Source: an uncultured Synechococcus sp. (GTDB taxonomy: Bacteria; Cyanobacteriota; Cyanobacteriia; PCC-6307; Cyanobiaceae). From it: a stretch of DNA of 35,654 nucleotides. The position numbers were made by a program, and so were the translations under genes. The stretch lies in NCBI GenBank assembly GCA_913061215.1, contig CAJXSQ010000006.1, forward strand, positions 1 through 35,654, read 5' to 3'. Numbering within the stretch: position 1 is the first letter of the stretch; the number at the start of each line of letters is the position of its first letter. This document shows, piece by piece, positions 8,757-17,532 of this stretch. The notes beneath the pieces are model-generated. The model did no database searches. It had not been told where the DNA came from and saw only the letters and a program-made list of their open reading frames with translations.

Positions 8757-11408
8757 GTGACCGTTGCTCCCGCTCAGCCGGTCGATTTCGCGGCCCTGGT
8801 GGACCGCAGCATCGCCAAGCCCGGCCGCTATCTCGGCAACGAGCTGGGGGTGCAGCCGCGCGACTGGGATCAGGCCTGGCCGGCCGCCGGCGTGCGCTGG
8901 GCGCTCACCTACCCCGAGATCTACGAGGTGGGTTCGAGCAACACCGGCCACATCATTCTCTATTCGATCCTCAACAGCGTTCCAGGGCAGCTGTGCGATC
9001 GCAGCTATCTGCCCGGGCCGGATCTGGCGGAGCGGCTGCGTGAGCGCGGCGAGGCTCTCTTCGCCGTGGAGAGCCGGCGGCCTCTGCCCGCGTTCGACAT
9101 CCTCGGCTTCTCGCTCAGCTACGAGCTCGGCGCCACCAACATCCTCGCGATGCTGGAGCTGGCGCAGATCCCGCTTCGTGCCGCCGATCGCGGCGACCTG
9201 CCCCTGGCGGATCCGGCGGCACCGCCGCTGATCTTCGCGGGTGGCCCCACCGCCACCAGCAACCCGGAGCCCTTCGCGGCCTTCTTCGATTTCGTGGTGC
9301 TGGGCGATGGCGAGGAGGTGCTGCCGGAGATCGGCCTGGTGGTGGCTGAGGCCAAGGCAGCCGGGCTCAGCCGCCGGGAGCTGCTGATCGATCTGGCCCA
9401 GGTGCCCGGGGTGTACGTGCCGGCCCTCTACGGCCCGGGCCCGGATGGCATCACCCAGGTGCCGCTGCTGGCGGGCATCCCGGCCCGGGTGCTGCGGCGC
9501 ACCGCCACGCCGATGCCCCACTACGCCATGGGCCTGGTGCCCCACATCGAAACGGTGCACGACCGGCTCACGGTGGAGATCCGCCGCGGCTGCACCCGCG
9601 GTTGCCGCTTCTGCCAGCCGGGCATGCTCACCCGCCCCGCCCGCGATGTGGAACCCGAGGCGGTGATCGAGGCGATCGAAACCGGCATGGAGCGCACCGG
9701 CTACTCCGATTTCTCGCTGCTCTCGCTCAGTTGCTCCGACTACCTGGCCCTGCCGGCCGTGGGCGTGGAGCTGCGCAACCGCCTGGCCGACAAGAACGTG
9801 AGCCTCACCCTGCCCAGCCAGCGGGTGGACCGCTTCGACGAGAACATCGCCCACATCCTCGGCGGCACCCGCAAGGCGGGCCTCACCTTTGCACCCGAGG
9901 CCGGCACCCAGCGCCTGCGCGACATCGTGAACAAGGGCCTCACCGATGCCGAGCTGCTGCGGGGCATCCGCACCGCCATGGAGAGCGGTTATCGCAAGGT
10001 GAAGCTCTATTTCATGATCGGCCTGCCGGGAGAAACCGATGCCGATGTGCTTGGCATCGCCGACACCTGCCGGCAGTTGCAGCAGCAATGCCGCGATCTG
10101 GGGCGGCTGGAGCTGAACCTCACCATCAGCAACTTCACGCCCAAGCCGCACACGCCCTTCCAGTGGCACAGCGTGAGCACGGCGGAATTCCTGCGGCGGC
10201 AGCAGCTGCTGCGCGAGGCCCTGCGCCGCCTGCGCGGCATCAAGGTGAATTTCACCGATGTGCGCCTCTCGGCGATGGAGGACTTTGTGGGCCGCGGCGA
10301 TCGCCGCCTGGCCCCGGTGATCGAAGCCGCCTGGCGTGCCGGTGCCGGCCTCGATGCCTGGTTTGAGGCCGCCGATCGCACCTACAACGCCTGGACCTCA
10401 GCCATCGAGGCCGCCGGCCTGGGCGGGCGCTACCGCGAGCTGGAGCTGGGCGAGTGGAGCGCGGTGGAGGGCATGGATCCGGATGATCTTGCCGCGTTCT
10501 GCAGCCAGCCGCTGCCCTGGGATCACATCGATTCCGGTGTGGACAAGGGCTGGCTGGCGGGCGATCTGCGCCAGGCCCTGGCCGCTGCCGTGGTGCCCGA
10601 TTGCTCCTTTGATGGCTGCAGCAGCTGCGGCGTGTGTGGCCCGGAGCTGGGGCACAACGTGGTGGTGCCGCCTCCGGCGATTCCCGAGCAGCGGCCCCAG
10701 CGGCCGCCGGCCAGCGAGCGGGTGGAGCGGCTGCGCTTCCGCTTCAGCAAAACCGGTTCCCTGGCGCTGCTCAGCCATCTGGATCTGGTGCGGCTGATGG
10801 AGCGGGCCCTGCGCCGCAGCGGTTTGCCTGTGAGCTTCACCGGCGGCTTCCATCCGCTGCCGCGGGTGCAGTTCGCCCTGGCGCTGCCGCTGGGGGCCGA
10901 GGCCGATGGCGAGTGGATGGATATCGAGTTCACGGCTCCGGTGCCGCCTGAGCAGGCCCTGGCCCAGCTGCAGCCACAGCTGCCCGCTGGCTTCACCCTG
11001 CTGGAGGCGCAGGCGGTGCAGGTGTTCGGGCCGAGCCTCTCGCAGGAGCTGGCGGGGGCTTGCTGGCAGCTTGAGCTGCAGGCCTCCACTGCAGTGGAAG
11101 CGCCCTCCGCTGAGATCTGGCAGGCCGCAGCTCAGGCCCTGCTGGCCAGCGAGGAGTGGATCTGGAACGACACCGATAAGAAGGGGCGGCCGCGGCAGCG
11201 CGACTGCCGCCCTTTCCTGCAGGCCCTGGAGCTGCGCACCGATGCTGCCAGCGCCGGCCCGGTGCAGCTGCGCTACAGCGCCGTGGTGGACCCAGCCGGC
11301 CGGAGTCTGCGTCCCGATCAGCTGCAGCACTGGTTCAGCCAGAGGCTGGAGCGCGATCTGGAGATGGTGAGCCTGCGGCGTGAATCGTTGCAGCTTCAAC
11401 AGAGCTGA
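8757..11408 (+). CDS. B12-binding-type radical SAM protein fused to DUF2344 (TIGR03960 + TIGR03936)
   Basis: Starting at GTG 8757 (VTVAPAQPVDFAALVDRSI) the protein has 883 residues. The N-terminal domain (KPGRYLGNELG, LTYPEIYEVGSSNTGHIILYSIL) is the B12-binding-like part of the TIGR03960 family. The radical SAM motif is C279-x3-C283-x2-C286 (CTRGCRFC). Before the C-terminal domain there is a second cysteine cluster C616-x4-C621-x2-C624-x2-C627 that could hold another Fe-S cluster. From about residue 656 (LRFRFSKTGSLALLSHLDLVR) the sequence is DUF2344, the 'radical SAM-linked' family often encoded beside RNase E/G genes. Here both are fused and the next gene is rne. The reaction is unknown; a role in RNA or ribosome modification is only inferred from neighbours. 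Confidence 0.9.
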   Translation: MTVAPAQPVDFAALVDRSIAKPGRYLGNELGVQPRDWDQAWPAAGVRWALTYPEIYEVGSSNTGHIILYSILNSVPGQLCDRSYLPGPDLAERLRERGEALFAVESRRPLPAFDILGFSLSYELGATNILAMLELAQIPLRAADRGDLPLADPAAPPLIFAGGPTATSNPEPFAAFFDFVVLGDGEEVLPEIGLVVAEAKAAGLSRRELLIDLAQVPGVYVPALYGPGPDGITQVPLLAGIPARVLRRTATPMPHYAMGLVPHIETVHDRLTVEIRRGCTRGCRFCQPGMLTRPARDVEPEAVIEAIETGMERTGYSDFSLLSLSCSDYLALPAVGVELRNRLADKNVSLTLPSQRVDRFDENIAHILGGTRKAGLTFAPEAGTQRLRDIVNKGLTDAELLRGIRTAMESGYRKVKLYFMIGLPGETDADVLGIADTCRQLQQQCRDLGRLELNLTISNFTPKPHTPFQWHSVSTAEFLRRQQLLREALRRLRGIKVNFTDVRLSAMEDFVGRGDRRLAPVIEAAWRAGAGLDAWFEAADRTYNAWTSAIEAAGLGGRYRELELGEWSAVEGMDPDDLAAFCSQPLPWDHIDSGVDKGWLAGDLRQALAAAVVPDCSFDGCSSCGVCGPELGHNVVVPPPAIPEQRPQRPPASERVERLRFRFSKTGSLALLSHLDLVRLMERALRRSGLPVSFTGGFHPLPRVQFALALPLGAEADGEWMDIEFTAPVPPEQALAQLQPQLPAGFTLLEAQAVQVFGPSLSQELAGACWQLELQASTAVEAPSAEIWQAAAQALLASEEWIWNDTDKKGRPRQRDCRPFLQALELRTDAASAGPVQLRYSAVVDPAGRSLRPDQLQHWFSQRLERDLEMVSLRRESLQLQQS

Positions 11409-11773
11409 AAACGTCCAAAAAACGCCCGTGCTAGCTTTGCCTCATCGGCAGAACCAGTGCCCGGCCCGGCCAATCAGCCCGGCTGCTTCGCTCGTTCCCG
11501 CAGCAGTTTTCACGAACCTCTCGTCCTGAAAGCTGCCCGCTGCGGCGCCGTTCAGAGGGGTTCCGATCAGATCAGGATCCCGATTCCATCGGGCCTTGGG
11601 CCCACCGCCGTCGTCTCCACCGGCGTCATCCACTGAAGTTTTCCATTCCGTTCTCCATTCCCTGCTCTGGCATCGGCGATGCCAGGCCATCCGGGTTTGT
11701 GATGCGGTCGGCGCAGCGCGCCGTCATGTTTCTGTTCACGGCCTGCCCAGCGCCGGCCTTCTCCTGACCTTCC
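11409..11773 (+). promoter_or_regulatory. 365-base leader/intergenic region upstream of rne
   Basis: No gene is visible in this stretch, which is long for this compact window. It holds a perfect 8-bp stem with a GGC loop (CTGGCATC at 11667-11674, GATGCCAG at 11678-11685), a second 6-bp stem (CGGCGC at 11709-11714, GCGCCG at 11718-11723) and a direct repeat TCCATTCC at 11642-11649 and 11654-11661 in a pyrimidine-rich segment. A weak -10 candidate TAGCTT lies at 11432-11437. RNase E is known to control its own mRNA through a long structured 5' leader in E. coli; this region has the right place and form for such control, which is an inference here. Confidence 0.5.
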
Positions 11774-13801
11774 ATGCCTCAGCAGATCGTCATCGCCGAG
11801 CAGCTGCGCATCGCCGCGGTGCTCACCGATGACCGCGTTGATGAACTGGTGGTGGCCCAGGGCCGCTATCAGATCGGCGACGTTTATCTCGGCACCGTGG
11901 AAAACGTGCTGCCGGGTATCGATGCAGCCTTCGTGAACATCGGCGAAGGCGAGAAGAACGGCTTCATTCACGTCACGGATCTGGGGCCGCTGCGGCTCAA
12001 GAAGGGCACCGTGGGCATCACTGAGCTGCTCGAGCCGCGCCAGAAGGTGCTCGTGCAGGTGATGAAGGAGCCCACCGGCACCAAGGGCCCCCGCCTCACC
12101 GGCAATCTCACCCTGCCGGGCCGCTTTCTGATCCTGCAGCCCCACGGCCAGGGTGTGAACATCTCCCGGCGGATCAATGCCGAGAGCGAGCGCAACCGCC
12201 TGCGCGCCCTGGGTGTGCTGATCAAACCCCCCGGCGCCGGGCTGCTGATCCGCACCGAAGCCGAAGGGGTGAGCGAAGAGCTGCTCATCGACGACCTCGA
12301 GGCTCTGCTGCGCCAGTGGGACGCGATCCAGGCTGCGGCTGAAACGGCCACACCGCCGGTGCTGCTCAACCGGGATGAGGACTTCATCCACCGCATCCTG
12401 CGCGATCACTTCAACCCGGAGGTGTCCCGGATCGTGCTCGACAGCGCCGATGGCGTGGGGCGTGTGAATGCCTTCCTCGGAGCTGATCAGGCTCAGGTGC
12501 AGGTGGAGCAGCACCAGGAATCCGGCGAGATCCTGGAGCATTTCAAGGTCAACGCCGCCATTCGCGATGCCCTCAAGCCGCGGGTGGATCTGCCCTCCGG
12601 CGGCTACGTGATCATCGAGCCCACCGAGGCGCTCACGGTGATCGACGTGAACTCCGGTTCCTTCACCCGCTCCGCCAATGCCCGCGAAACGGTGCTGTGG
12701 ACCAACTACGAAGCGGCCACGGAGATCGCCCGCCAGCTCAAGCTGCGCAACATCGGCGGCGTGATCATCATCGACTTCATCGATATGGAGTCGCGCCGCG
12801 ATCAGCTGCAGCTGCTGGAGCACTTCACCGCGGCGATCCGGCCTGATTCCGCCCGCCCTCAGATCGCTCAGATCAGCGAGCTGGGCCTGGTGGAGCTCAC
12901 CCGCAAACGCCAGGGCCAGAACATCTACGAGCTGTTCGGCCGCGCCTGCCCCAGCTGCGGCGGCCTCGGCCATGTGGCCGTGCTGCCCGGCAAGGACAGC
13001 CTGCAGCCCCTGGCCGCAGCGCCTGGCCTGGTGCGATCGGCCGCATCGGCCCGCGCCGAGGTGCTCAGCCCCGCTGCGGCTGAATCCTCCGGTGGCGGTC
13101 GCCGTCGCCGTGGTGGCCGCGGTGGCCGCGGTGGCGCCGAGGTGCTGGATACCGCCCCTGCGCTCGACGACACCACCACAGCCGGCAGCTCCCATGAGGC
13201 CGCCACGGCCGCCGCGGCGGAGCCCAGCTCACGCCGTCCTGAACCCGAGCTGGTGGCGGTGCCGATGGATTCCGAGCAGGAGCTCGTGTACGGCTGGCTC
13301 GGTTTGAATCCGGCCCTGCTGCTCGATCCCGTTCCCGCTGCCGAGAACCTGGTGGTGCGGGTGGTGCGTCCCGGCGAAGACGCCGACGCCGTGCTGGAAG
13401 AGGCCCGCCAGCAGCTGGCCGCGGCCGGTCCGCGCCGCCGCCGCCGCGGGCGTGGAGCCGGCGGTGCCTCCACGGCTCCGGCCGCCGCTGCCGCTGCCAC
13501 ATCCGAATCCGTGCCGTCTGTGGCCGTCACCGAGCCACCCCTGCCGGTCACGGTGGAGATCACCCCGTTGCCCGTGGAAACATTCCCCACCGTGCCGGTG
13601 CTTCCCGACAGCAACCTGTCGCTCGAGACTGCGCCTCCACCGCAGGCCAGTGAAAACAGGCGTGTGCGCAGCCGCAGCCGTGTTGCTTCTCCCGTGGCAG
13701 TGGCCGAACTCCCGGTGGCCGAGGCGGTTCCGGATGAGGCGGCCGTGGATGATTCCGGCGAGCCGCGCCGCCGCCGCCGCCGCTCCTCCGCGGCGGAGTG
13801 A
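11774..13801 (+). CDS. rne: Ribonuclease E
   Basis: The 675-residue protein starts at ATG ([20 protein letters not shown]). The S1 RNA-binding region spans about 35-120 ([20 protein letters not shown]). The DNase I-like catalytic part contains the two metal-binding aspartates in VIDVNSGSF (about 290) and IIIDFIDM (about 333). The Zn-link CPSCGGLGH at about 391 holds the dimer/tetramer. The noncatalytic tail is short, low in complexity and basic (GGRGGRGG and RRRRRGRG runs) and ends in RRRRRRSSA at residues 665-673, the nonapeptide reported to bind polynucleotide phosphorylase in cyanobacterial RNase E. It makes the first cuts in mRNA decay and rRNA processing. Its stop overlaps the start of rnhB. 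Confidence 0.97.
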   Translation: MPQQIVIAEQLRIAAVLTDDRVDELVVAQGRYQIGDVYLGTVENVLPGIDAAFVNIGEGEKNGFIHVTDLGPLRLKKGTVGITELLEPRQKVLVQVMKEPTGTKGPRLTGNLTLPGRFLILQPHGQGVNISRRINAESERNRLRALGVLIKPPGAGLLIRTEAEGVSEELLIDDLEALLRQWDAIQAAAETATPPVLLNRDEDFIHRILRDHFNPEVSRIVLDSADGVGRVNAFLGADQAQVQVEQHQESGEILEHFKVNAAIRDALKPRVDLPSGGYVIIEPTEALTVIDVNSGSFTRSANARETVLWTNYEAATEIARQLKLRNIGGVIIIDFIDMESRRDQLQLLEHFTAAIRPDSARPQIAQISELGLVELTRKRQGQNIYELFGRACPSCGGLGHVAVLPGKDSLQPLAAAPGLVRSAASARAEVLSPAAAESSGGGRRRRGGRGGRGGAEVLDTAPALDDTTTAGSSHEAATAAAAEPSSRRPEPELVAVPMDSEQELVYGWLGLNPALLLDPVPAAENLVVRVVRPGEDADAVLEEARQQLAAAGPRRRRRGRGAGGASTAPAAAAAATSESVPSVAVTEPPLPVTVEITPLPVETFPTVPVLPDSNLSLETAPPPQASENRRVRSRSRVASPVAVAELPVAEAVPDEAAVDDSGEPRRRRRRSSAAE

Positions 13802-14370
13802 TCGCCGGTGTGGATGAGGTGGGCCGTGGCTGCTGGTTCGGTCCGGTGTTCGCAGCGGCCGTGGTGCTTCCTGAGGCTGCCCATCAGCCCCTGGCTGCGG
13901 CCGGGCTCACCGACAGCAAGGCCCTCACGGCACGCCGCCGCGCCCAGCTGGTGCCGCTGATCGAGCAGCAGGCGCAAGCCTGGGCCCTGGGCCAGGCTTC
14001 AGCGCGCGAGATCGATCAGCTGGGGATCCGCACCGCCACGGAACGGGCCATGCTGCGTGCCCTGCAGCGCCTGCCCGCACCCCAGCCCAGCCTGGTGCTG
14101 GTGGATGGGGTGCTGCCCCTGCGGCTCTGGGACGGCCCCCAGCGCACGGTGGTGCGCGGCGACAGCCAGCATCTGGAGATCGCCGCCGCCAGCGTGCTGG
14201 CCAAGCAGGCCCGCGATGCTCTGATCACCCGTTTGGCAGAGCGCTATCCGGCCTACGGCCTGGAGCGCCATGCCGGCTATGGCACCGCCGTGCATCGCCA
14301 GGCCCTGCTGGAGCAGGGGCCAACAGCCCTGCACCGCCGCTCGTTTCTGCGCAAGGTGCTGCCGGCTTAG
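13798..14370 (+). CDS. rnhB: Ribonuclease HII
   Basis: The product of 190 residues removes ribonucleotides from DNA and RNA of RNA/DNA hybrids. It starts with GTG at 13798, overlapping the rne stop as GTGA, so translation is likely coupled. The family signature VDEVGRG (Asp6, Glu7) is at the very N-terminus, followed by [17 protein letters not shown] and the late [15 protein letters not shown] motif with the remaining acidic residues; HAGYGT is also present. The protein is at the short end for the family but complete. Its TAG stop interlocks with the stop of the convergent DUF1997 gene inside TTAG. Confidence 0.95.
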   Translation: MIAGVDEVGRGCWFGPVFAAAVVLPEAAHQPLAAAGLTDSKALTARRRAQLVPLIEQQAQAWALGQASAREIDQLGIRTATERAMLRALQRLPAPQPSLVLVDGVLPLRLWDGPQRTVVRGDSQHLEIAAASVLAKQARDALITRLAERYPAYGLERHAGYGTAVHRQALLEQGPTALHRRSFLRKVLPA

Positions 14371-14888
14371 CGCCCGGCCGGCGCGAGGCACCAGGCCTCA
14401 AAGTCGTTGAGCAACTGCTGTTGCACACGCGTTTTCATGCCCAGCAGGATTCCCGAGAGCAGCGAGCGCCCGGTGGCTTCCAGCACCCGCGTGGGGATCA
14501 GCCTGAGCAGGCTGGGCTGGCTCACCCGCACCGCCAGGGCGGCTTCGCCATGCAGGCCTTCCGGGTTCACCTCCAGCCAGGAGTCGAGGCTCAGCTGAAA
14601 GTCGTCCACCACACCCAGGCCCTCCAGCTCGCAGTCCACCGCCTCCAGCTCGATCCGGTTGGGGCTACGGCGGGCCACCAGGTCCACCACCGGCTGGATC
14701 TGCAGTTGGAACACCTGCAAGCGCGTCACGGTGTAGCGGTAGCGCCCTTCGCCCAGCCGTTCCAGCTGGTTTGGATCGAGCAGGGCACCGATCACCCGCT
14801 CCTCATCGTTGAGGTAGGCGGGCAACTGCTCGGCATGCTGCGTCACCGACAGCTGCAAGGCTTGGCTGGCGCTGAAGGCCAGGGGCAT
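14367..14888 (-). CDS. DUF1997 family protein
   Basis: The 173-residue protein ([15 protein letters not shown]) has a single globular domain with no membrane segment or signal peptide. The pattern ([30 protein letters not shown], then [24 protein letters not shown] and [25 protein letters not shown]) matches DUF1997, a family found mainly in cyanobacteria and plastids whose function is not established. It is divergent from pheA with 53 bases between start codons. TAGGAT at 14912-14917 on the minus strand could be its -10 box, giving a leader of about 17 bases. Confidence 0.8.
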   Translation of the reverse strand: MPLAFSASQALQLSVTQHAEQLPAYLNDEERVIGALLDPNQLERLGEGRYRYTVTRLQVFQLQIQPVVDLVARRSPNRIELEAVDCELEGLGVVDDFQLSLDSWLEVNPEGLHGEAALAVRVSQPSLLRLIPTRVLEATGRSLLSGILLGMKTRVQQQLLNDFEAWCLAPAGR

Positions 14889-14911
14889 TGCTCGTTTGCC
14901 GGGGCGGCATG

Positions 14912-14917
14912 ATCCTA
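14912..14917 (-). promoter_or_regulatory. Possible -10 box for the DUF1997 gene
   Basis: TAGGAT on the minus strand, 24 bases ahead of the ATG at 14888, in the 53-base divergent spacer with pheA. No clear -35 box is visible. Confidence 0.35.
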
Positions 14918-14941
14918 TCCAGCACGGCTCGCTCAGCCCGC

Positions 14942-15775
14942 ATGCGCATTGCATTTCTTGGTCCGGTTGGCACCTACGGGGAGCAGGCGGCGATCCGGCT
15001 GTGTGAGCTGGAGGCGATCGCAGCACCGCAGCTGCTGCCCCAGGTGGGCATCCGCGCCGTGGTGAAGGCCCTGGCGGAAGGCCGCTGCGATGCGGCGGTG
15101 GTGCCGGTGGAGAACTCCGTGGAGGGCGGCGTGACCGCCTGTATGGATGCCCTGTGGGAGCACCCTGAGCTGCGGGTGGCCCGCGCCCTGGTGCTGCCGA
15201 TCCGCCACGCCCTGCTGGGCAGCGGCCCGATCGCGGGTGTGAGCGAGGTGCTCTCCCATCCCCAGGCCCTGGCGCAGTGCAGCCAGTGGCTGGGCGACAA
15301 CCTGCCCCAGGCGCTGCAGCTGCCCACCAGCTCCACCGCCGACGCCGCGCGGATGGTGGCCGGCAGCCGCTTCCGCGCCGCCATCGCTTCACTGCAGGCC
15401 GCCGAGGAGCACGGGCTGGAGGTGCTGGCCTATCCGATCAACGACGTGCCCGGCAACTGCACCCGTTTTCTGCTGTTGCGCCAGGGGGAACGCACGCTGG
15501 ATGGCCCTCTGGCCAGCCTGGCGTTCTCCCTGCATGCCAATCAGCCCGGCGCCCTGCTCGAGGCCCTGGCCTGCTTCGCGCACCGCGCGCTCAACATGAC
15601 GCGCATCGAATCGCGCCCATCCAAGCGGGAGATGGGTGAATACATCTTCTTCGTGGATCTGGAGCTGCCCCAGGGCCCGGCGCCGCTGCAGCAGGCCCTT
15701 GAGGAACTCAGGCCCCTGTGCGAGCACCTGGCTGTGTTCGGCGCCTATCCGATCACCCAGCTCGAAGCGCTCTAG
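14942..15775 (+). CDS. pheA: Prephenate dehydratase
   Basis: The 277-residue protein begins at ATG 14942 (MRIAFLGPVGTYGEQAA); in-frame ATGs at 14888 and 14909 would add unconserved residues. It converts prephenate to phenylpyruvate in phenylalanine synthesis. The catalytic TRF motif is in GNCTRFLLL. The substrate region (VPVENSVEGGVTACMDALWE) and a C-terminal ACT regulatory domain with ESRPSKREMGEYIFFVDLE are intact, so feedback control by phenylalanine is expected. It is a stand-alone dehydratase without a chorismate mutase domain. Its TAG stop interlocks with the convergent methyltransferase stop in CTAG. Confidence 0.96.
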   Translation: MRIAFLGPVGTYGEQAAIRLCELEAIAAPQLLPQVGIRAVVKALAEGRCDAAVVPVENSVEGGVTACMDALWEHPELRVARALVLPIRHALLGSGPIAGVSEVLSHPQALAQCSQWLGDNLPQALQLPTSSTADAARMVAGSRFRAAIASLQAAEEHGLEVLAYPINDVPGNCTRFLLLRQGERTLDGPLASLAFSLHANQPGALLEALACFAHRALNMTRIESRPSKREMGEYIFFVDLELPQGPAPLQQALEELRPLCEHLAVFGAYPITQLEAL

Positions 15776-16758
15776 GCGGGTTTACGGGCGCGGAACACGC
15801 CGAACTGCATCATCCCGGTGGCGAAGCCCCAGTGCATCAGCAGCAGGGTTGGGGTTTCGCGCAGACCCATCAGCACCGCGCGCGGGCCCAGACCAAGCAC
15901 GGCCAGGGGGCGCCGGGCCCCTTCCAGGATCGAATCGATCCAGGAGGGCAGTGTTTCGCGGCTCCAGTCGCCCGTTTCCACCAGCAGCTGCTGCGGTGCC
16001 TGGGCTCCCCAGCGGCTCTGCTCCAGGTTGCGCTGGAAGCCGGGGATGCTGGCGAATTCCGGGTGGGCCCATTGCACCAGCAGCTGGTGCATCACCCAGC
16101 GTTCCAGCCGGTTCAGGGGCTGCACGGAAGGATCGCGGCGGTTCCAGTCGGCCACGGCCAACCGCCCACCGGGCTTGAGCACCCGCAACAGCTCATCGGC
16201 GTAGCGCTGCTTATCGGGCATGTGGGGCCCCGCTTCCACGCTCCACACGGCATCAAAGCTCTGGTCCGGCAGCTCCAGAGCCAGGGCATCCATCACGGCA
16301 AAGCGGCAGCTCAGGCCGGCGGGGGTGAGTTGCCGGGCTCGCTCGATCTGGCCGGGGCTGATGCTGATCCCGAGCACATCGAGGCCGTAATCGCGGGCCA
16401 GGATGCGGGCGCTGCCGCCGATGCCGCAGCCCACATCGAGCACGCGGCTGCCGGGGGGCAGCTGATCGAGGCCGCTCCAGCGCACCAGCTCATGCACGAA
16501 GTCCTCCTTGGCGCGGCGGAAATCACGGCGGCGCGGCGGTGTGCCGTAATGGCCCAGGTGCACGTGTTCGCCCCAGAGGCGCTCCAGCAGCTGGTCGTCG
16601 GTCCAGCGGTCGTAGGCATCCGCCACGCTGGCGGTGCTGGTGAAGGCGCGATCGCGCCACGACCACACCAGCAGGCCCAGCAGCATCAGGCCGGCCAGAA
16701 CGGCCGCGGCCAGCATCAAACCTCCCGCCAGCGGGGAGAGCACAGCGATGAACGGCAT
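15772..16758 (-). CDS. MPBQ/MSBQ methyltransferase (plastoquinone/tocopherol pathway)
   Basis: The 328-residue protein has one N-terminal hydrophobic segment (about 5-33) that would anchor it in a membrane, then a class I SAM methyltransferase domain with the motif VLDVGCGIGGSARIL at 106-120. The stretches AYDRWT, WGEHVHLGHYG, VWSVEAGPHMPDK and VADWNRRD match the cyanobacterial Sll0418-type enzyme that methylates 2-methyl-6-phytyl- and solanesyl-benzoquinol. This gives the methyl group of tocopherol and of plastoquinone, the electron carrier between the photosystems. It follows the LON-domain gene by 7 bases, suggesting cotranscription. Confidence 0.88.
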   Translation of the reverse strand: MPFIAVLSPLAGGLMLAAAVLAGLMLLGLLVWSWRDRAFTSTASVADAYDRWTDDQLLERLWGEHVHLGHYGTPPRRRDFRRAKEDFVHELVRWSGLDQLPPGSRVLDVGCGIGGSARILARDYGLDVLGISISPGQIERARQLTPAGLSCRFAVMDALALELPDQSFDAVWSVEAGPHMPDKQRYADELLRVLKPGGRLAVADWNRRDPSVQPLNRLERWVMHQLLVQWAHPEFASIPGFQRNLEQSRWGAQAPQQLLVETGDWSRETLPSWIDSILEGARRPLAVLGLGPRAVLMGLRETPTLLLMHWGFATGMMQFGVFRARKPA

Positions 16759-16765
16759 CGGTGGA

Positions 16766-17440
16766 TCAGCGCTCCTCGCCGGCGCCGGAATCCTTCAGGT
16801 CGCGGAAGGTGTCCTGCAGCACGGTGCGGGCCGCCAGCTGGCGACGGGTTTCATCGAGCAATTCGAATTCCTGGCGCAGCCGCTCCTCGGTGTCGGTGAT
16901 CTCGAGCAGCGTCTGCTGCTGATCGGCCACCGGGCCGCCCAGATGGGAGCCGATCCAGAAGGAGAGTTCGCGGGGCAGATCCGGCAGGTCGGTGGGCAGG
17001 CTGGTGGGCTTGCCCATCAGTTTGCCGGTGAGCTCCACCACATCGCGCAGGGCACGCTCCACCTGGGTGGAGAGCTCGCTCAGGCCGGTGTGGTCGCTGG
17101 GGTTCTCGTCCTCGATCCAGCTCACCAGACCCACCTTGAACGGCGCCTCCCGCACCACCTCGAGCACGCGGAAGCGCTGCTGCCCCAGGGTCACGATGTT
17201 GCTGCGGTCGTCGGCCTGGGTCTGGCACTGGAGGATCTCGGCGCAGCAGCCCACCTCGGCCATGCGCCCGGCCTGGGGATCCCAGCGCACCACCCCGAAA
17301 CGCCGGTCGGTTTCGAGCACGGTGCGCAGCATCATCCGGTAGCGCGGCTCGAAGATGTGCAGCGGCAGCACCTCCTGCGGAAACAGCACCACATCCGGCA
17401 ACGGGAACAGTGGCAGCTCGCGCACAGCCAGTTGCGTCAC
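16766..17440 (-). CDS. LON peptidase substrate-binding domain protein
   Basis: From the GTG at 17440 (VTQLAVRELPLFPLPDVVLFPQ) the product has 224 residues and consists of one Lon N-terminal domain: LPLHIFEPRYRMML, the strand DRRFGVVRWDPQ, then IVTLGQQRFRVLEV. There is no ATPase or protease domain, so it is a free-standing LON-like protein, common in cyanobacteria and plastids and of unknown function. An ATG at 17476 is in frame but lies right at the end of the poly-T of the str operon terminator, so I prefer the GTG. TAGGAT at 17466-17471 could be its -10 box. The methyltransferase gene follows directly. Confidence 0.88.
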   Translation of the reverse strand: MTQLAVRELPLFPLPDVVLFPQEVLPLHIFEPRYRMMLRTVLETDRRFGVVRWDPQAGRMAEVGCCAEILQCQTQADDRSNIVTLGQQRFRVLEVVREAPFKVGLVSWIEDENPSDHTGLSELSTQVERALRDVVELTGKLMGKPTSLPTDLPDLPRELSFWIGSHLGGPVADQQQTLLEITDTEERLRQEFELLDETRRQLAARTVLQDTFRDLKDSGAGEER

Positions 17441-17465
17441 GTGGCAGATCGTCAGGGTGGGGCGA

Positions 17466-17471
17466 ATCCTA
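17466..17471 (-). promoter_or_regulatory. Possible -10 box for the LON-domain gene
   Basis: TAGGAT on the minus strand lies between the str operon terminator and the GTG start at 17440 and would give a leader of about 19 bases. The -35 region would fall within the terminator. Confidence 0.35.
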
Positions 17472-17477
17472 GGCATG

Positions 17478-17501
17478 AAAAAAGCCCGCCGATGGGCGGG
17501 C
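17478..17501 (-). terminator. Rho-independent terminator of the str operon
   Basis: On the minus strand GCCCGCC (17495-17501), a CATC loop and GGCGGGC (17484-17490) form a perfect 7-bp GC stem followed by six T (17478-17483). It lies about 30 bases after the rpsJ stop and is the clearest intrinsic terminator in the window. Confidence 0.93.
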
Positions 17502-17532
17502 CGCTGGCTGATCCTTCAGAGGGAGCAGCTGA

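Noticed and set aside
13081-13480. GC-rich tandem-like DNA in the rne 3' part
   Set aside because: It encodes the Arg/Gly- and Ala-rich disordered tail of RNase E; it is coding low complexity, not a mobile element.
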